Below the pieces are notes generated by a model. It searched no databases. It was not told where the DNA came from and was given only the letters and a program-made list of their open reading frames with translations. A program made the translations under genes and the position numbers. This document shows, one piece after another, positions 8,399 to 17,351 of a stretch of DNA of 64,000 nt. The DNA comes from Vibrio hyugaensis (GTDB lineage: Bacteria > Pseudomonadota > Gammaproteobacteria > Enterobacterales > Vibrionaceae), in NCBI RefSeq assembly GCF_002906655.1, contig NZ_CP025795.1:1116001-1180000 (forward strand), written 5' to 3'. Each line of letters begins with the position of its first letter. Position 1 is the first letter of the stretch.

Positions 8399-9520
8399 AT
8401 GTCCGAGAACGAAAAACAAAAACAGCCAACGGAAGTGGCAGAAAACAAAGAGACGAATAAAAAAGACAAAGTAAAGACGGTTACCAACTATCTGCTTTTG
8501 TTCATTGTCGTCATGCTCGGGTTCAGCATTGTGTCAGACCGCATCATTCCAGTGACTGATAATGCGCGCGTTAAAGGCTATATCGTGCCGATAAAACCTC
8601 AGGTTTCTGGCAACGTTTTAGATATTAAGGTTCGTCCGAACCAACTTGTTGAAGAAGGTGACGAGCTCGCCGTTCTCGACAAATCAGATTATGAAATTGC
8701 AGTGAAGCAAGCCGAAGAGAATCTTGAAATCGCAGGGCAAAACGTTGGTGCGCAAACCGCATCAATCGCTTCGGCACAAGCAAGGTTAACTTCAGCGATT
8801 GTTGAACGCCAAAACACAGAAGCGCAAGCCAACCGTGTTCTTGCGATGGCGGAGAAAGGTGTGGTTTCTAAATCAGATGCAGACAAAGCACGAGCGTCAT
8901 TGGCAACCGCAAGAGCGAACGTAGTAAATGCAGAAGCGGATCTTGAAAAAGCGAAGCAACAACTGGGTGCCGAAGGCGAAGATAACAGCCAAGTAAAAGC
9001 AGCATTGCTGGCACTTGAGCAAGCTCAACTGAACTTAGAACGTACTGTGATTCGTGCGCCAACTCAAGGCGGTGTTTCAAACTTCAGCTTGGCCGAAGGC
9101 TTCTATGCTTCAGCAGGTCAGCCAATCATGACGTTCGTGTCGACAGAAGACATTTGGATTGAGGCGTACTTCCGTGAAAACAGTTTAGGCAACGTCAGCA
9201 TTGGTGACGAAGTAGAAATCGCCCTCGATTTTGTTCCTGGCAAAGTCATCAAAGGCAAAGTTAGCAGCATCGACTGGGGTGTCGATTGGGGACAAAACCA
9301 ACAAGCGGGTAAGCTCGCGCAAGCTAATCAACAAACAGGTTGGTTACGCCAAACGCAAATGCTACCAATCGCTATCGAGTTTGATCGTGAAGAAGTAACA
9401 GGAATGCTACGTGTTGGCGGGCAAGCAGATGTGATTGTCTACAGCGGTGACAACTTCGTGTTCAACACGCTTGGCAAACTTTGGATTCGTCTACTGAGCG
9501 TACTGTCTTATGTCCGATAA
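8399..9520 (+). CDS. HlyD/EmrA-type membrane fusion protein
   Basis: A 373-residue periplasmic adaptor with a charged cytoplasmic N-terminus, one membrane helix (about 33-53, LLLFIVVMLGF), then a biotinyl-lipoyl-like segment (DNARVKGYIVPIKPQVSGNV), a long helical hairpin of about 100 residues rich in Ala, Gln and Glu, the return lipoyl half (IRAPTQGGVSNFSLAEGFYA), and a beta-barrel ending. It would bridge an inner-membrane pump to an outer-membrane channel. The next gene overlaps it by 11 bp and encodes a DUF2955 membrane protein, a pairing typical of FUSC/aromatic-acid-efflux-like systems. The substrate is unknown. GGGG precedes the ATG. Confidence 0.9.
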   Translation: MSENEKQKQPTEVAENKETNKKDKVKTVTNYLLLFIVVMLGFSIVSDRIIPVTDNARVKGYIVPIKPQVSGNVLDIKVRPNQLVEEGDELAVLDKSDYEIAVKQAEENLEIAGQNVGAQTASIASAQARLTSAIVERQNTEAQANRVLAMAEKGVVSKSDADKARASLATARANVVNAEADLEKAKQQLGAEGEDNSQVKAALLALEQAQLNLERTVIRAPTQGGVSNFSLAEGFYASAGQPIMTFVSTEDIWIEAYFRENSLGNVSIGDEVEIALDFVPGKVIKGKVSSIDWGVDWGQNQQAGKLAQANQQTGWLRQTQMLPIAIEFDREEVTGMLRVGGQADVIVYSGDNFVFNTLGKLWIRLLSVLSYVR

Positions 9521-10523
9521 TCTGAGCATTGATAACGCAACTCAACGTCGGATTCTGCGCTTCACCATTGGTGTAGGTCTGGCGGTGTTTCTCGCTGCTT
9601 GGATTAATTGGCAACTGGCGTTTGTCGCGCCGGTATTTACCGCGAAGTTCTTGGTCGATAAGCCAAATCTTCATCGAGAAACGATTTACGAGTTGCTGCT
9701 GGCATTGATTGCCACCATGGGGTTGGGGCTGCTTCTTTCAGGAGGCATTACTCAGTATCCAATTGTTCTATTGATTGCCGTCGGTCTGATGATGGCATGG
9801 GGTTACTACTTGTTTACTGACCCCAAATGGAATCTATTCGCGACCATTTTGTTGATTGCGGTATTGATGTTGCCATTTATGGCAATAAACAATCCAGCGG
9901 TTTCCTTGGTTCTCGCAAGTGGCTTGGCGATTTCTGGAGCGGTATCGGTGGCGATTTTTGCTCTGGTTCATATCTATTTACCAGAACCAGACAGCGAGTT
10001 CGCTGGTTATGCGGCTCCACCAATTGGCAGTGAACAACGTTGGCATGCGTCATTTCGAGCCATGTTGATTTCATTTCCAGTGGTGTGCTTCTTCTTTGTC
10101 TTTCAGATTTCAGAAGCGCTGCTCACCATGATGTTTGTCGCGTTGCTGTCTTTGATGATTACGTCAGAGAAGTCAGTCAAATTAAGTGCGTTCTTAATCA
10201 TCAGTAACGGTATTGGCGGGATACTTGCCATCTTGGCTTTCTCGATTCTCGCTATTGTGCCAAGCATATTCTTTTACACCGCCTTTATTGCGTTATTGGC
10301 GGTATTGATAGGGAAGAAGATTTACACCGTGCCAGAGAAGGCACCGATATTCGCCACGGCGTTCAGTACCCTGCTTGTCTTAATCGGCAGCACGCTAATG
10401 AGCTCTGGAGATATCGACAGCAATACATTTATCCGAATCTTCCAATTGGTGTTGGTCGGGACGTACATGATCCTCGCATCACTCTTTTTGGAAACCCGAC
10501 AATGGAAGTTTTTGCAAACATAA
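9510..10523 (+). CDS. DUF2955 / FUSC-like inner membrane protein
   Basis: A 337-residue protein with about ten hydrophobic segments; it overlaps the adaptor gene by 11 bp, showing translational coupling. The first part, LAAWINWQLAFVAPVFTAKF, is like the membrane half of fusaric-acid-resistance (FUSC) type pumps and the DUF2955 family. It lacks the large cytoplasmic domain seen in full FUSC proteins. Together with the upstream HlyD-type protein it probably forms an export system for small, perhaps aromatic, compounds. Function is by analogy only. Confidence 0.85.
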   Translation: MSDNLSIDNATQRRILRFTIGVGLAVFLAAWINWQLAFVAPVFTAKFLVDKPNLHRETIYELLLALIATMGLGLLLSGGITQYPIVLLIAVGLMMAWGYYLFTDPKWNLFATILLIAVLMLPFMAINNPAVSLVLASGLAISGAVSVAIFALVHIYLPEPDSEFAGYAAPPIGSEQRWHASFRAMLISFPVVCFFFVFQISEALLTMMFVALLSLMITSEKSVKLSAFLIISNGIGGILAILAFSILAIVPSIFFYTAFIALLAVLIGKKIYTVPEKAPIFATAFSTLLVLIGSTLMSSGDIDSNTFIRIFQLVLVGTYMILASLFLETRQWKFLQT

Positions 10524-10551
10524 CACTTAACAGACAGTGAAAGGTAACGCT

Positions 10552-11673
10552 ATGAAAGCTTCAAATGATTTCTCTAAACAGGCGATAGACGCCGCTATCA
10601 AGATCGGAGCCGTAGCGTTACTGATCTGGTGGTGTTTCTCTATCCTCAGTCCATTCATTATGTTGGTCGTGTGGGGCGGCATTATTGCCATCGCTCTCAA
10701 CCCAGTCATGATGTCCCTTCATAATCGCTTAGGTATCTCAAAAGGTAAGGCGAGTGCGCTCCTCAGCACTATCGGTGTGCTGTTACTTTTAATTCCACTT
10801 ATCGCGCTCTCATCTGGTCTTTATACCAGTGGTACCGAGGTAGTCACTGGGTTGCAAGATGGCACTTTAGTTGTACCTAAGCCACAAGAAAGCTTAAAAG
10901 AGATCCCTGTCGTGGGCGACAAGCTGTTCGTTGCGGTTAACTACGCATCGACCAACATGGAAGGCTTCTTAGTCAAGTATGGCGAGCAAGTGAAAGGCTT
11001 CCTTTCTCAAGCAGCGTCCATCGTTGGCTCGGTAAGTGGTGGATTCATCCAGTTCATTATTTCGACCATGATTGCTGGTGCGTTCATGAGCAATGCAGAA
11101 GTGTGCCAGAAAGGCTTTACCAAGCTGGCTGACCGCCTCACCAACAAGAAAGGCGAAGCGTTGATTGATCTTTCAAAATCGACCGTTCGCAGTGTGGTTC
11201 AAGGTGTGATTGGTGTTGCTCTGATTCAATCGGTTATGGCAGGTGTTGGTATGGTCGCAGTAGGCGTTCCTGCTGCTGCGCTTTGGATGGTGGCCGTTAT
11301 TCTGATTGCGATTGTTCAATTGCCGCCGATTCTGGCATTGATTCCTGCGATTATTTACGTGTTTAGCGTCGAATCGACACTGGTTGCTGGCATCTTCCTA
11401 GTCTGGTGTATTTTGGTGAGCGCGAGTGATGCGGTACTGAAACCAGTACTTCTAAGCCGTGGTTCTGACACACCAATGCTTGTTACATTGTTAGGTGCTC
11501 TGGGTGGTATGGCAATGTCTGGTATCGTAGGTCTGTTTGTTGGTGCCGTGGTACTGAGTCTGACTTACCAGTTGATGGTGAACTGGTTAGATGAAGATGA
11601 CACTGAAGCAAACAAAGCAATGAGCATTGACCAAAAAGCGAAGGAGGAAGACAAAGCAGAGGTGGCATCATGA
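10552..11673 (+). CDS. AI-2E family transporter (PerM/TqsA-like)
   Basis: ATG 10552 with AAAGG upstream is preferred to the GTG at 10537. The 373-residue product has paired N-terminal membrane helices, a soluble segment (about 90-150), then a C-terminal helix bundle, the order expected for the AI-2E transporter family. The C-terminal segment with LIAIVQLPPILALIPAIIYV and DAVLKPVLLSRG is the family hallmark. Members include TqsA (autoinducer-2 export) and Na+/H+ antiporters, so the name does not fix the substrate. It lies 28 bp after the DUF2955 gene and overlaps the channel gene by 4 bp. The tail is acidic and lysine-rich. Confidence 0.9.
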   Translation: MKASNDFSKQAIDAAIKIGAVALLIWWCFSILSPFIMLVVWGGIIAIALNPVMMSLHNRLGISKGKASALLSTIGVLLLLIPLIALSSGLYTSGTEVVTGLQDGTLVVPKPQESLKEIPVVGDKLFVAVNYASTNMEGFLVKYGEQVKGFLSQAASIVGSVSGGFIQFIISTMIAGAFMSNAEVCQKGFTKLADRLTNKKGEALIDLSKSTVRSVVQGVIGVALIQSVMAGVGMVAVGVPAAALWMVAVILIAIVQLPPILALIPAIIYVFSVESTLVAGIFLVWCILVSASDAVLKPVLLSRGSDTPMLVTLLGALGGMAMSGIVGLFVGAVVLSLTYQLMVNWLDEDDTEANKAMSIDQKAKEEDKAEVAS

Positions 11674-12329
11674 AACCGATGACCAGGGAAGATAACTTTT
11701 ACTTTTTGTTCTTTGCACTTATTGCGTTGTTTTTTGGCTGTGCCGTGATGCATCAGTTTTATCCCGATGGTCAGGAATTTGTTCTTGCTCTTTTGGTGGT
11801 GACGCTAGGTGCTTCGATTGCAGGCATCAACAAGAAGAACAAATCCAATCGTACATGGTATGGTGTGTTACTGATTGTTGCCGTCATCTCCTATGGTATG
11901 TCGTTTTTAGAGCATTTAGACCTGTCCATTTTGACGCTAGGTGCATTACTGGTTTTCTTGTTTTCACATATATACTCGGCGCTAAAGCAGGTGGTTTTGA
12001 CCAAGTCGGTCACGACAAACCACATCATCGGTTCGATTTGTATCTATCTGCTGCTAGGGCTTGCGTGGGCGGTAATTTACTTGTTGGTGTTGGAGTTTTT
12101 CCCAAGCTCTTTCACAGGATTAGAAGCAAAACCTTGGCTGTCGAACTTGTTTAATGCTTTGTACTTTAGCTTTATCACATTAACGACAGTGGGCTATGGT
12201 GACATTTCACCGACGGTTCCGGTGGCTCAATTCTTCGTTTTCTTTGAAGCGATAGTCGGGAGCTTTTACTTAGCCATCATGGTGGCAAGTTTGGTGAGTA
12301 TTCGTTTGGCTCAAGCACAGAGTGAGTAA
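11670..12329 (+). CDS. Potassium channel, two-TM pore family
   Basis: The 219-residue protein has four to five N-terminal membrane segments and a C-terminal pore module with the selectivity filter TLTTVGYGDISP (about residues 168-179) before the last helix. There is no RCK/TrkA-N domain after the pore, so gating by nucleotide is not expected. It starts at ATG 11670 overlapping the preceding stop (ATGA) with GAGGTGG upstream. As the last gene of a four-gene operon it may balance charge or membrane potential for the transporters; this is inference. Confidence 0.9.
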   Translation: MKPMTREDNFYFLFFALIALFFGCAVMHQFYPDGQEFVLALLVVTLGASIAGINKKNKSNRTWYGVLLIVAVISYGMSFLEHLDLSILTLGALLVFLFSHIYSALKQVVLTKSVTTNHIIGSICIYLLLGLAWAVIYLLVLEFFPSSFTGLEAKPWLSNLFNALYFSFITLTTVGYGDISPTVPVAQFFVFFEAIVGSFYLAIMVASLVSIRLAQAQSE

Positions 12330-12336
12330 ACAAATG

Positions 12337-12371
12337 AATGGCGGAGCGGAAAAGTCTCCGCCATTTTTGTT
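12337..12371 (+). terminator. Intrinsic terminator of the HlyD-DUF2955-AI-2E-channel operon
   Basis: Perfect arms AATGGCGGAG and CTCCGCCATT with a 9-nt loop, followed by TTTGTTTT. Confidence 0.85.
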
Positions 12372-12387
12372 TTAAGAGGAAATGAAC

Positions 12388-13596
12388 TTAGCCATTAAAT
12401 GCACGAGCAACGCGACCTTCACAACGGATTGTGTAGCTACCCACATAAGCAGGAATGAAAGCCGATTGCCCTTTACCAAGCACTAATGTTTCGCCGCTTT
12501 TTGCAAGAAGCGTTACGTCTGCATCGATCGGCATTAGGATTTCCGCACTGCTCATCTCAACTTGTTGATCTTTTGGCTCTTGGAACACAGAGAATTTGAA
12601 GTCTTGTACAGGGACTGGGAAGTTGTGCTCACAGCCGTCGATTACTGCTTGGGTTAGTAGCGTGTTCATTGGTTTTGGAATGAAGTCGGTACACTTAACC
12701 AGTTCTTCCACATCCATGTGTTTTGGTGTTAAACCAGCGCGAAGTACGTTATCTGAGTTCGCCATGATTTCCAGACCGGTACCTTTAATGTACGCGTGAG
12801 GCGTTCTCGCGCTTAAGAACATAGCTTCACCGGGTTTTAGCGTAATAACATTCAGCAGTAATGGGGCAAACAAACCCACGTCATTCGGGTATTGCTCAGC
12901 AAGGTCTAAAATCAATTCACACACAGGGCGTGCTTGGTTGGCTGCTGCGTAACTTAATAAGTGATCCACTGCGTTAAACTTGCGTGCTTCTTCCATGGAA
13001 AGAATCTCCACGAAGAACTGACACAAGCCGTCTTGGTTAGGGTTGCGTTTAAATTGCTCTAGGTAACCGTTAATCTCTGGAATGTCACACAGGCGGAACT
13101 CAGCGATGATTTCATCAAACGGGCGAAAGCCGTTCATTGCTTGGTATTCAGTAAGTGCGTAAACCAGTTCTGGCTTGTGGTTGGCATCTTTGTAATTACG
13201 ATTGAATGCACTCAGCGGTACACCTAGCTGTTGTTCTTTTGCATAACCGAGCTCCGCATCTTGCTTGTTTGGGTGCACTTGAATAGACAATGCTTTATCC
13301 GCCGCAAGAATCTTGAATAGGAAAGGTAGGTCACCAAAGGCTTCAGCCGTGCTTTGAGATAGAAATGCTGACGGATCCTGCTTGATCAATTCTGATAAAG
13401 ACACATTTGTACTTCCTTGTTTAACGATAGAGCAACCATTCGGATGCGTGCCCATCCAAACTTCGGCCTGAGGTTGCTGAGCTTCGTTAGCAAAGCCAAA
13501 CAAATCGTGGATAGCTGTGCGGCTTCCCCAGTCGTAGTTTTGGATCTTATTGTCCATTTTAAAGAAGCATTTTGATGAAATAGTATTCGAATTCAT
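12388..13596 (-). CDS. manA: Mannose-6-phosphate isomerase, class I
   Basis: A 402-residue type I phosphomannose isomerase interconverting mannose-6-P and fructose-6-P. The N-terminal NYDWGSRTAIHDLFG, the zinc-site motif LSIQVHPNK (Gln and His ligands), the Glu in HKPELVYAL and the ARTPHAYIKG-GLEIMANSDNVLRAGLTPKH region (last His and active-site Arg) are all present. The start at ATG 13596 has only a weak GGG site; an internal ATG at 13557 (MDNKIQNYDWGS) is possible. It lies 118 bp downstream of uhpC on the same strand, which fits use of mannose-6-P imported by UhpT. Confidence 0.95.
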   Translation of the reverse strand: MNSNTISSKCFFKMDNKIQNYDWGSRTAIHDLFGFANEAQQPQAEVWMGTHPNGCSIVKQGSTNVSLSELIKQDPSAFLSQSTAEAFGDLPFLFKILAADKALSIQVHPNKQDAELGYAKEQQLGVPLSAFNRNYKDANHKPELVYALTEYQAMNGFRPFDEIIAEFRLCDIPEINGYLEQFKRNPNQDGLCQFFVEILSMEEARKFNAVDHLLSYAAANQARPVCELILDLAEQYPNDVGLFAPLLLNVITLKPGEAMFLSARTPHAYIKGTGLEIMANSDNVLRAGLTPKHMDVEELVKCTDFIPKPMNTLLTQAVIDGCEHNFPVPVQDFKFSVFQEPKDQQVEMSSAEILMPIDADVTLLAKSGETLVLGKGQSAFIPAYVGSYTIRCEGRVARAFNG

Positions 13597-13682
13597 GAAT
13601 TTTACCCGTAGAAAACCCTCCGAATTGAATCGGAAGCAAAAAATAGTGGAGATTGGGCGGGTGAGCGGTTAACTCACCCTAA

Positions 13683-13705
13683 AAGATGTAGAAGTCGCTT
13701 CTACA
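13683..13705 (-). terminator. Hairpin after uhpC
   Basis: Arms TGTAGAAG and CTTCTACA with a 3-nt loop; read on the minus strand it is followed by TCTTTT. A modest terminator between uhpC and manA. Confidence 0.55.
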
Positions 13706-13714
13706 ATCAGATGT

Positions 13715-15055
13715 CTATAACCTAAGCTTGGGAGCGAGCGGCTTTCTCGAAGGTTGAGCCTGCAAAAACGGTAATAACAACAAGCCAATAACGGCTGCGC
13801 ATACCGAGATAGTGATAAAGAATCCAGTCCAGCTGTACCCTTCAAGAATCAATGCCAATGGGTAGCCAGAAAGTGCAGCTCCCATATAAGCAAACAAACC
13901 AACAAAGCCCGTGGCAGCACCAGCAGAATCTTTGTGTGAACATTCCGCTGCAGCCATGCCAATCAACATTTGTGGACCAAACACAAAGAAGCCAATCGAG
14001 AACAGTCCCGCAGCTTGGAACGCGAAGTTGGTTAAAGGCATTAACCATAGTGCTGCGACAGATAGGAATATACCTGCGGCAAACAATAGGTTCATTGGGC
14101 CTCGGTTACCACCGAACAATTTATCCGAGCCCCAACCAGCCACTAGAGAACCAACAAAGCCACCGATTTCAAACATCGACAATGCAGCGTTGGCATTGAT
14201 TAGGCTGTAGTGGTGTTGTTCTGTCAGGTACAAGTTACCCCAGTCATTGATGGCGGTGCGGACGATGTAAACCAGTACATAGCTGAATGCGAGCAACCAA
14301 ATGTACTTGTTGTTGAACACGTATTGTTTGAGGATTTCTTTGTAGTTAAGACCTTGTCCGTGATTCTCTTGGGCCAGTTCTAACTTGTCATCACGCCATT
14401 GACCAACCGTTGGCAGTCCTTGAGTGGTCGGTTTATCGCGCAAGCGCCAACAAACAATGACACCAAGAATGACGCCGATAATGCCCGGTACGATAAAGCC
14501 TTCTCGCCAGCTGTAATGGAACGTAAGAAATCCAACAAGTAGGGGAATTAAAGCGCCGCCTACGTTATGGGCGGTGTTCCAAATGGCCCACAAGAAACCA
14601 CGTTCTGAGCGCGAATACCAAGTGGTAAGTAACTTAGAGCACGAAGGCCAACCCCAACCTTGGAACCAAGCGTTCATTACCCAAAGTGCTGCGAGTGCAA
14701 CCAAAGAGCTAGAGAAGCCAAATGCGATATTGATCAAGCCCGTCGCGATTAAACCGACACCCATGAAAAAGCGAGGGTTAGAACGGTCAGAAATGGTGCC
14801 CGAGATAAACTTCGATAAACCATAGGTGATGTAGAAAAGCGTACCAATCATACCGATATCGGCTTTATCTAAACCTAAATCAGCAATCATCGCGGGTGCG
14901 GCGTAGTTAAATGTTTTGCGAGTGAAGTAAAAGCCCGCATAACCGAGATACATGCCCAGCATGATGTGCAGACGCCAATAACGATAACGTTCATCCACTT
15001 GGTCTTTACTAAGGGGAGCTTGGTTGTAGCTCGGAGACTGAAATAATCCAAACAT
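13715..15055 (-). CDS. uhpC: Hexose-phosphate sensor, MFS protein UhpC
   Basis: A 446-residue 12-helix major facilitator protein of the organophosphate:phosphate antiporter family. Family marks include YAGFYFTRKTFNYAAPAMI, GKF-type loop ISGTISDRSNPRFFMG and GWGWPSCSKLLTTWYSRSER. It lies 5 bp after uhpB in the order uhpA-uhpB-uhpC, so it is assigned as UhpC, the transporter-like receptor that senses external glucose-6-P and activates UhpB at the inner membrane. It could still have weak transport activity. Compared with the UhpT of this window it has a shorter tail. Confidence 0.9.
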   Translation of the reverse strand: MFGLFQSPSYNQAPLSKDQVDERYRYWRLHIMLGMYLGYAGFYFTRKTFNYAAPAMIADLGLDKADIGMIGTLFYITYGLSKFISGTISDRSNPRFFMGVGLIATGLINIAFGFSSSLVALAALWVMNAWFQGWGWPSCSKLLTTWYSRSERGFLWAIWNTAHNVGGALIPLLVGFLTFHYSWREGFIVPGIIGVILGVIVCWRLRDKPTTQGLPTVGQWRDDKLELAQENHGQGLNYKEILKQYVFNNKYIWLLAFSYVLVYIVRTAINDWGNLYLTEQHHYSLINANAALSMFEIGGFVGSLVAGWGSDKLFGGNRGPMNLLFAAGIFLSVAALWLMPLTNFAFQAAGLFSIGFFVFGPQMLIGMAAAECSHKDSAGAATGFVGLFAYMGAALSGYPLALILEGYSWTGFFITISVCAAVIGLLLLPFLQAQPSRKPLAPKLRL

Positions 15056-15060
15056 GCTCG

Positions 15061-16560
15061 TTACACCTTAGGTAATGTGATGGCGATTTGTGTGCCATCC
15101 ACATGATCGTTCAAAGAGTAGATATACATTTTGCCGCCGAGTGCTTGTACGCGTTCTTGCATGCCACGAACGCCCATGCCTTTCATGCAGTCTTCGGTTT
15201 TGAAACCAATGCCGTTGTCTGCGATGTTCAACGAAATGTTCTCGTCAATAGACAGCTCGATAACAATAGACGTCGCGTTCGCATATTTCGCAGCGTTGTT
15301 TAACGCTTCTTGGCACAAACGGAATAGGGTGACTTTTAGCGTGTCGCCTAAAGACTCATAGTCACCTTGCCAATCAAGCACAACGCGAGTGCCATGATTG
15401 TCGAACTCCATTTCACGGGTTAACTGGTGAACGGAGTCTTTCAAATCCAGATCGTCGAGCATTTTCGGACGCAGTTTGCTCAGCAAATGTTTGGTGGTGT
15501 CATAAACATTGAGTGATAGGTTTTCAATCATGTCGGCACAGCGTGTGTTCATTTCGGCATTATCAACCCGCTTAATGATGCTGGCTTGGGTACGAATCGC
15601 TGTGATGTTCTGACCAATTTCATCGTGCAGTTCTCTTGCCACGTCACGACGCACCGACTCTTCCGCTTGAATGAGTTTTCGAGACAAGGTTTGGTTTCTC
15701 GTCAGTTCGCCACGTAGCTTTTGGTTAAGATCTTTTTGTTTCTGCACTGCTAAACCGAGCATGATGCCCGTTAAGGTTTGTGCAGAAAGGGACAACAGCA
15801 GGTCAGTGATTTCTAGGTTCGAAACACCGCTTCGCGCAGCGATCAAGGCAATACTGTTTAACATGGTCGCAAGCAGTGCACCTTGCCAGCCGTAGCGTAG
15901 CGCAAGCACAATGATTGGGATTGCCATGCAGAAAGGCGCGAAGCGTTTTAACTCATCTGGCAAGCTGGTTTGAACCAAAATGCTGGCAATCAACAGCACG
16001 CTATAAAGCAGAATATGACGAACTTTGAATTGGACTTCGTTCGCCAGTAGATTCGAGGTCAAAGGCGACCAAGGGCTCTGGAAGAGATAGTTCCAGAGTA
16101 GGTAACACATTGGCAGAATCAACAAACCGCCAGCAATACTTGCCAACCATGCCATGTATACAGATTGAACATGATAACCAACCGCAAGTACGTTAATGCA
16201 AGACGTAACGAGCAACACGACCGCCATCACCGCTAAGTGCTGATTCTGATCGCCTCTGTAATAACGCTTAGCAAAGTACGCTACGGGAATGCTCAATACG
16301 CTGGCCACCAACACCATCAACCATTGTGGCTGTTCAAGAAGTAGAGCGAGTGCAACGGTTAATCCCCATTCGGCGAGGTAAATCGTTGCCCAATACTTTG
16401 TGCGCGTGTGCAGTGTTAATCCCAAACGCAACGCGAAGGGGAACAACAAGATCGCAAGCTCGGCATCGTTCACAAAGTAATAAGCGATCACCCAAAGACA
16501 GAACCACGAGCATCCTGTCATGAATAAACCGCAAATAGAGGTGATGGTGTAGCTACGCAT
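15061..16560 (-). CDS. uhpB: Sensor histidine kinase UhpB
   Basis: A 499-residue kinase. The first about 270 residues are very hydrophobic with about eight membrane helices (MASE1-like). The HisKA_3 box is VARELHDEIGQNITAIRTQ with the phosphorylated His, followed by the N box LCQEALNNAAKYANA and the G box DNGIGF. The product phosphorylates UhpA under control of UhpC. Its start overlaps the uhpA stop by one base (TAATG), so translation is coupled. Confidence 0.95.
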   Translation of the reverse strand: MRSYTITSICGLFMTGCSWFCLWVIAYYFVNDAELAILLFPFALRLGLTLHTRTKYWATIYLAEWGLTVALALLLEQPQWLMVLVASVLSIPVAYFAKRYYRGDQNQHLAVMAVVLLVTSCINVLAVGYHVQSVYMAWLASIAGGLLILPMCYLLWNYLFQSPWSPLTSNLLANEVQFKVRHILLYSVLLIASILVQTSLPDELKRFAPFCMAIPIIVLALRYGWQGALLATMLNSIALIAARSGVSNLEITDLLLSLSAQTLTGIMLGLAVQKQKDLNQKLRGELTRNQTLSRKLIQAEESVRRDVARELHDEIGQNITAIRTQASIIKRVDNAEMNTRCADMIENLSLNVYDTTKHLLSKLRPKMLDDLDLKDSVHQLTREMEFDNHGTRVVLDWQGDYESLGDTLKVTLFRLCQEALNNAAKYANATSIVIELSIDENISLNIADNGIGFKTEDCMKGMGVRGMQERVQALGGKMYIYSLNDHVDGTQIAITLPKV

Positions 16561-17168
16561 TAAAACGACTCTTGCGAGAACAGTTTGGCGAGTTCAACGT
16601 TGTTCTTTACGCCTAGCTTATCCATGGCGTTTGCACGGTGAACGTGAACGGTTTTATGGCTTAAGCCAAGCTCAGTGGCGATTGACTTCACATCCAAACC
16701 ACGAGCCAGCAATTGACACACTTCGTTTTCTCGGCGAGTCAATTGAGTCAGCGTCGCCGCTTTGTCACTTGGTGTCGCAAGCTTCAACGCAATATCGGGC
16801 GTTAGGTAACAACCGCCCGATGCACTGGTTCTTACGGCTTGAATCAACTCGTCAGGGCTACAACGTTTACTTAGGTAACCTTTTGCGCCGAGTTTAAGTG
16901 ACTTTTCAACCATTGCTGGCGAGTCATGTACGCTCAACATGACACAAGCAATACCAGAAGGGATTTCGGAGAGTAGGGCAAGCCCACTTTCGTCTGCCAT
17001 CGAGATATCTAGGATAACCACATCTGGCTTGCACGCAGGTAATCCCACTCGAGCTTCTGCTACCGAGCTAAATTCACCTACAACATTCATGTCTGTCTCA
17101 AGGCTCAACAACTGAGCAAATCCAGAACGAACAATGACATGGTCATCAACAAGCGCTACGTTAATCAT
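16560..17168 (-). CDS. uhpA: Response regulator UhpA (NarL/FixJ family)
   Basis: From ATG 17168 the product is 202 residues, beginning [16 protein letters not shown] as in known UhpA; an in-frame TTG four codons upstream is unlikely. The receiver has the acidic pair DD at 8-9, the phosphoacceptor Asp54 in VVILDISM and Lys in GAKGYLSKR. The C-terminal LuxR-type HTH is [20 protein letters not shown] then [20 protein letters not shown]. It should activate uhpT, whose upstream dyad at 18860-18876 suits this type of regulator. Confidence 0.95.
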   Translation of the reverse strand: MINVALVDDHVIVRSGFAQLLSLETDMNVVGEFSSVAEARVGLPACKPDVVILDISMADESGLALLSEIPSGIACVMLSVHDSPAMVEKSLKLGAKGYLSKRCSPDELIQAVRTSASGGCYLTPDIALKLATPSDKAATLTQLTRRENEVCQLLARGLDVKSIATELGLSHKTVHVHRANAMDKLGVKNNVELAKLFSQESF

Positions 17169-17318
17169 CTTAAATACCAAACTTCAGCAATACACAAACG
17201 AAAATGAGCTCAATACCAATTGGCGCTAGATAGGAGACAATCCTTTGGCACCTTTGATATAGAGAGCTCAATAAAAACCTACAATGATACTAAATTGACC
17301 AAGTTTATTTAATGATCT

Positions 17319-17345
17319 AGCGCGCTTTGACTAGCAAAGCGCGCT
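17319..17345 (-). terminator. Hairpin between uhpT and uhpA
   Basis: Perfect arms AGCGCGCTTTG and CAAAGCGCGCT with a 5-nt loop, 7 bp beyond the uhpT stop. The downstream tail on the minus strand (AGATCATTAAATAAA) is poor in U, so it may attenuate rather than fully stop transcription into uhpABC, or stabilise the uhpT mRNA 3' end. Confidence 0.6.
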
Positions 17346-17351
17346 GTTTGA

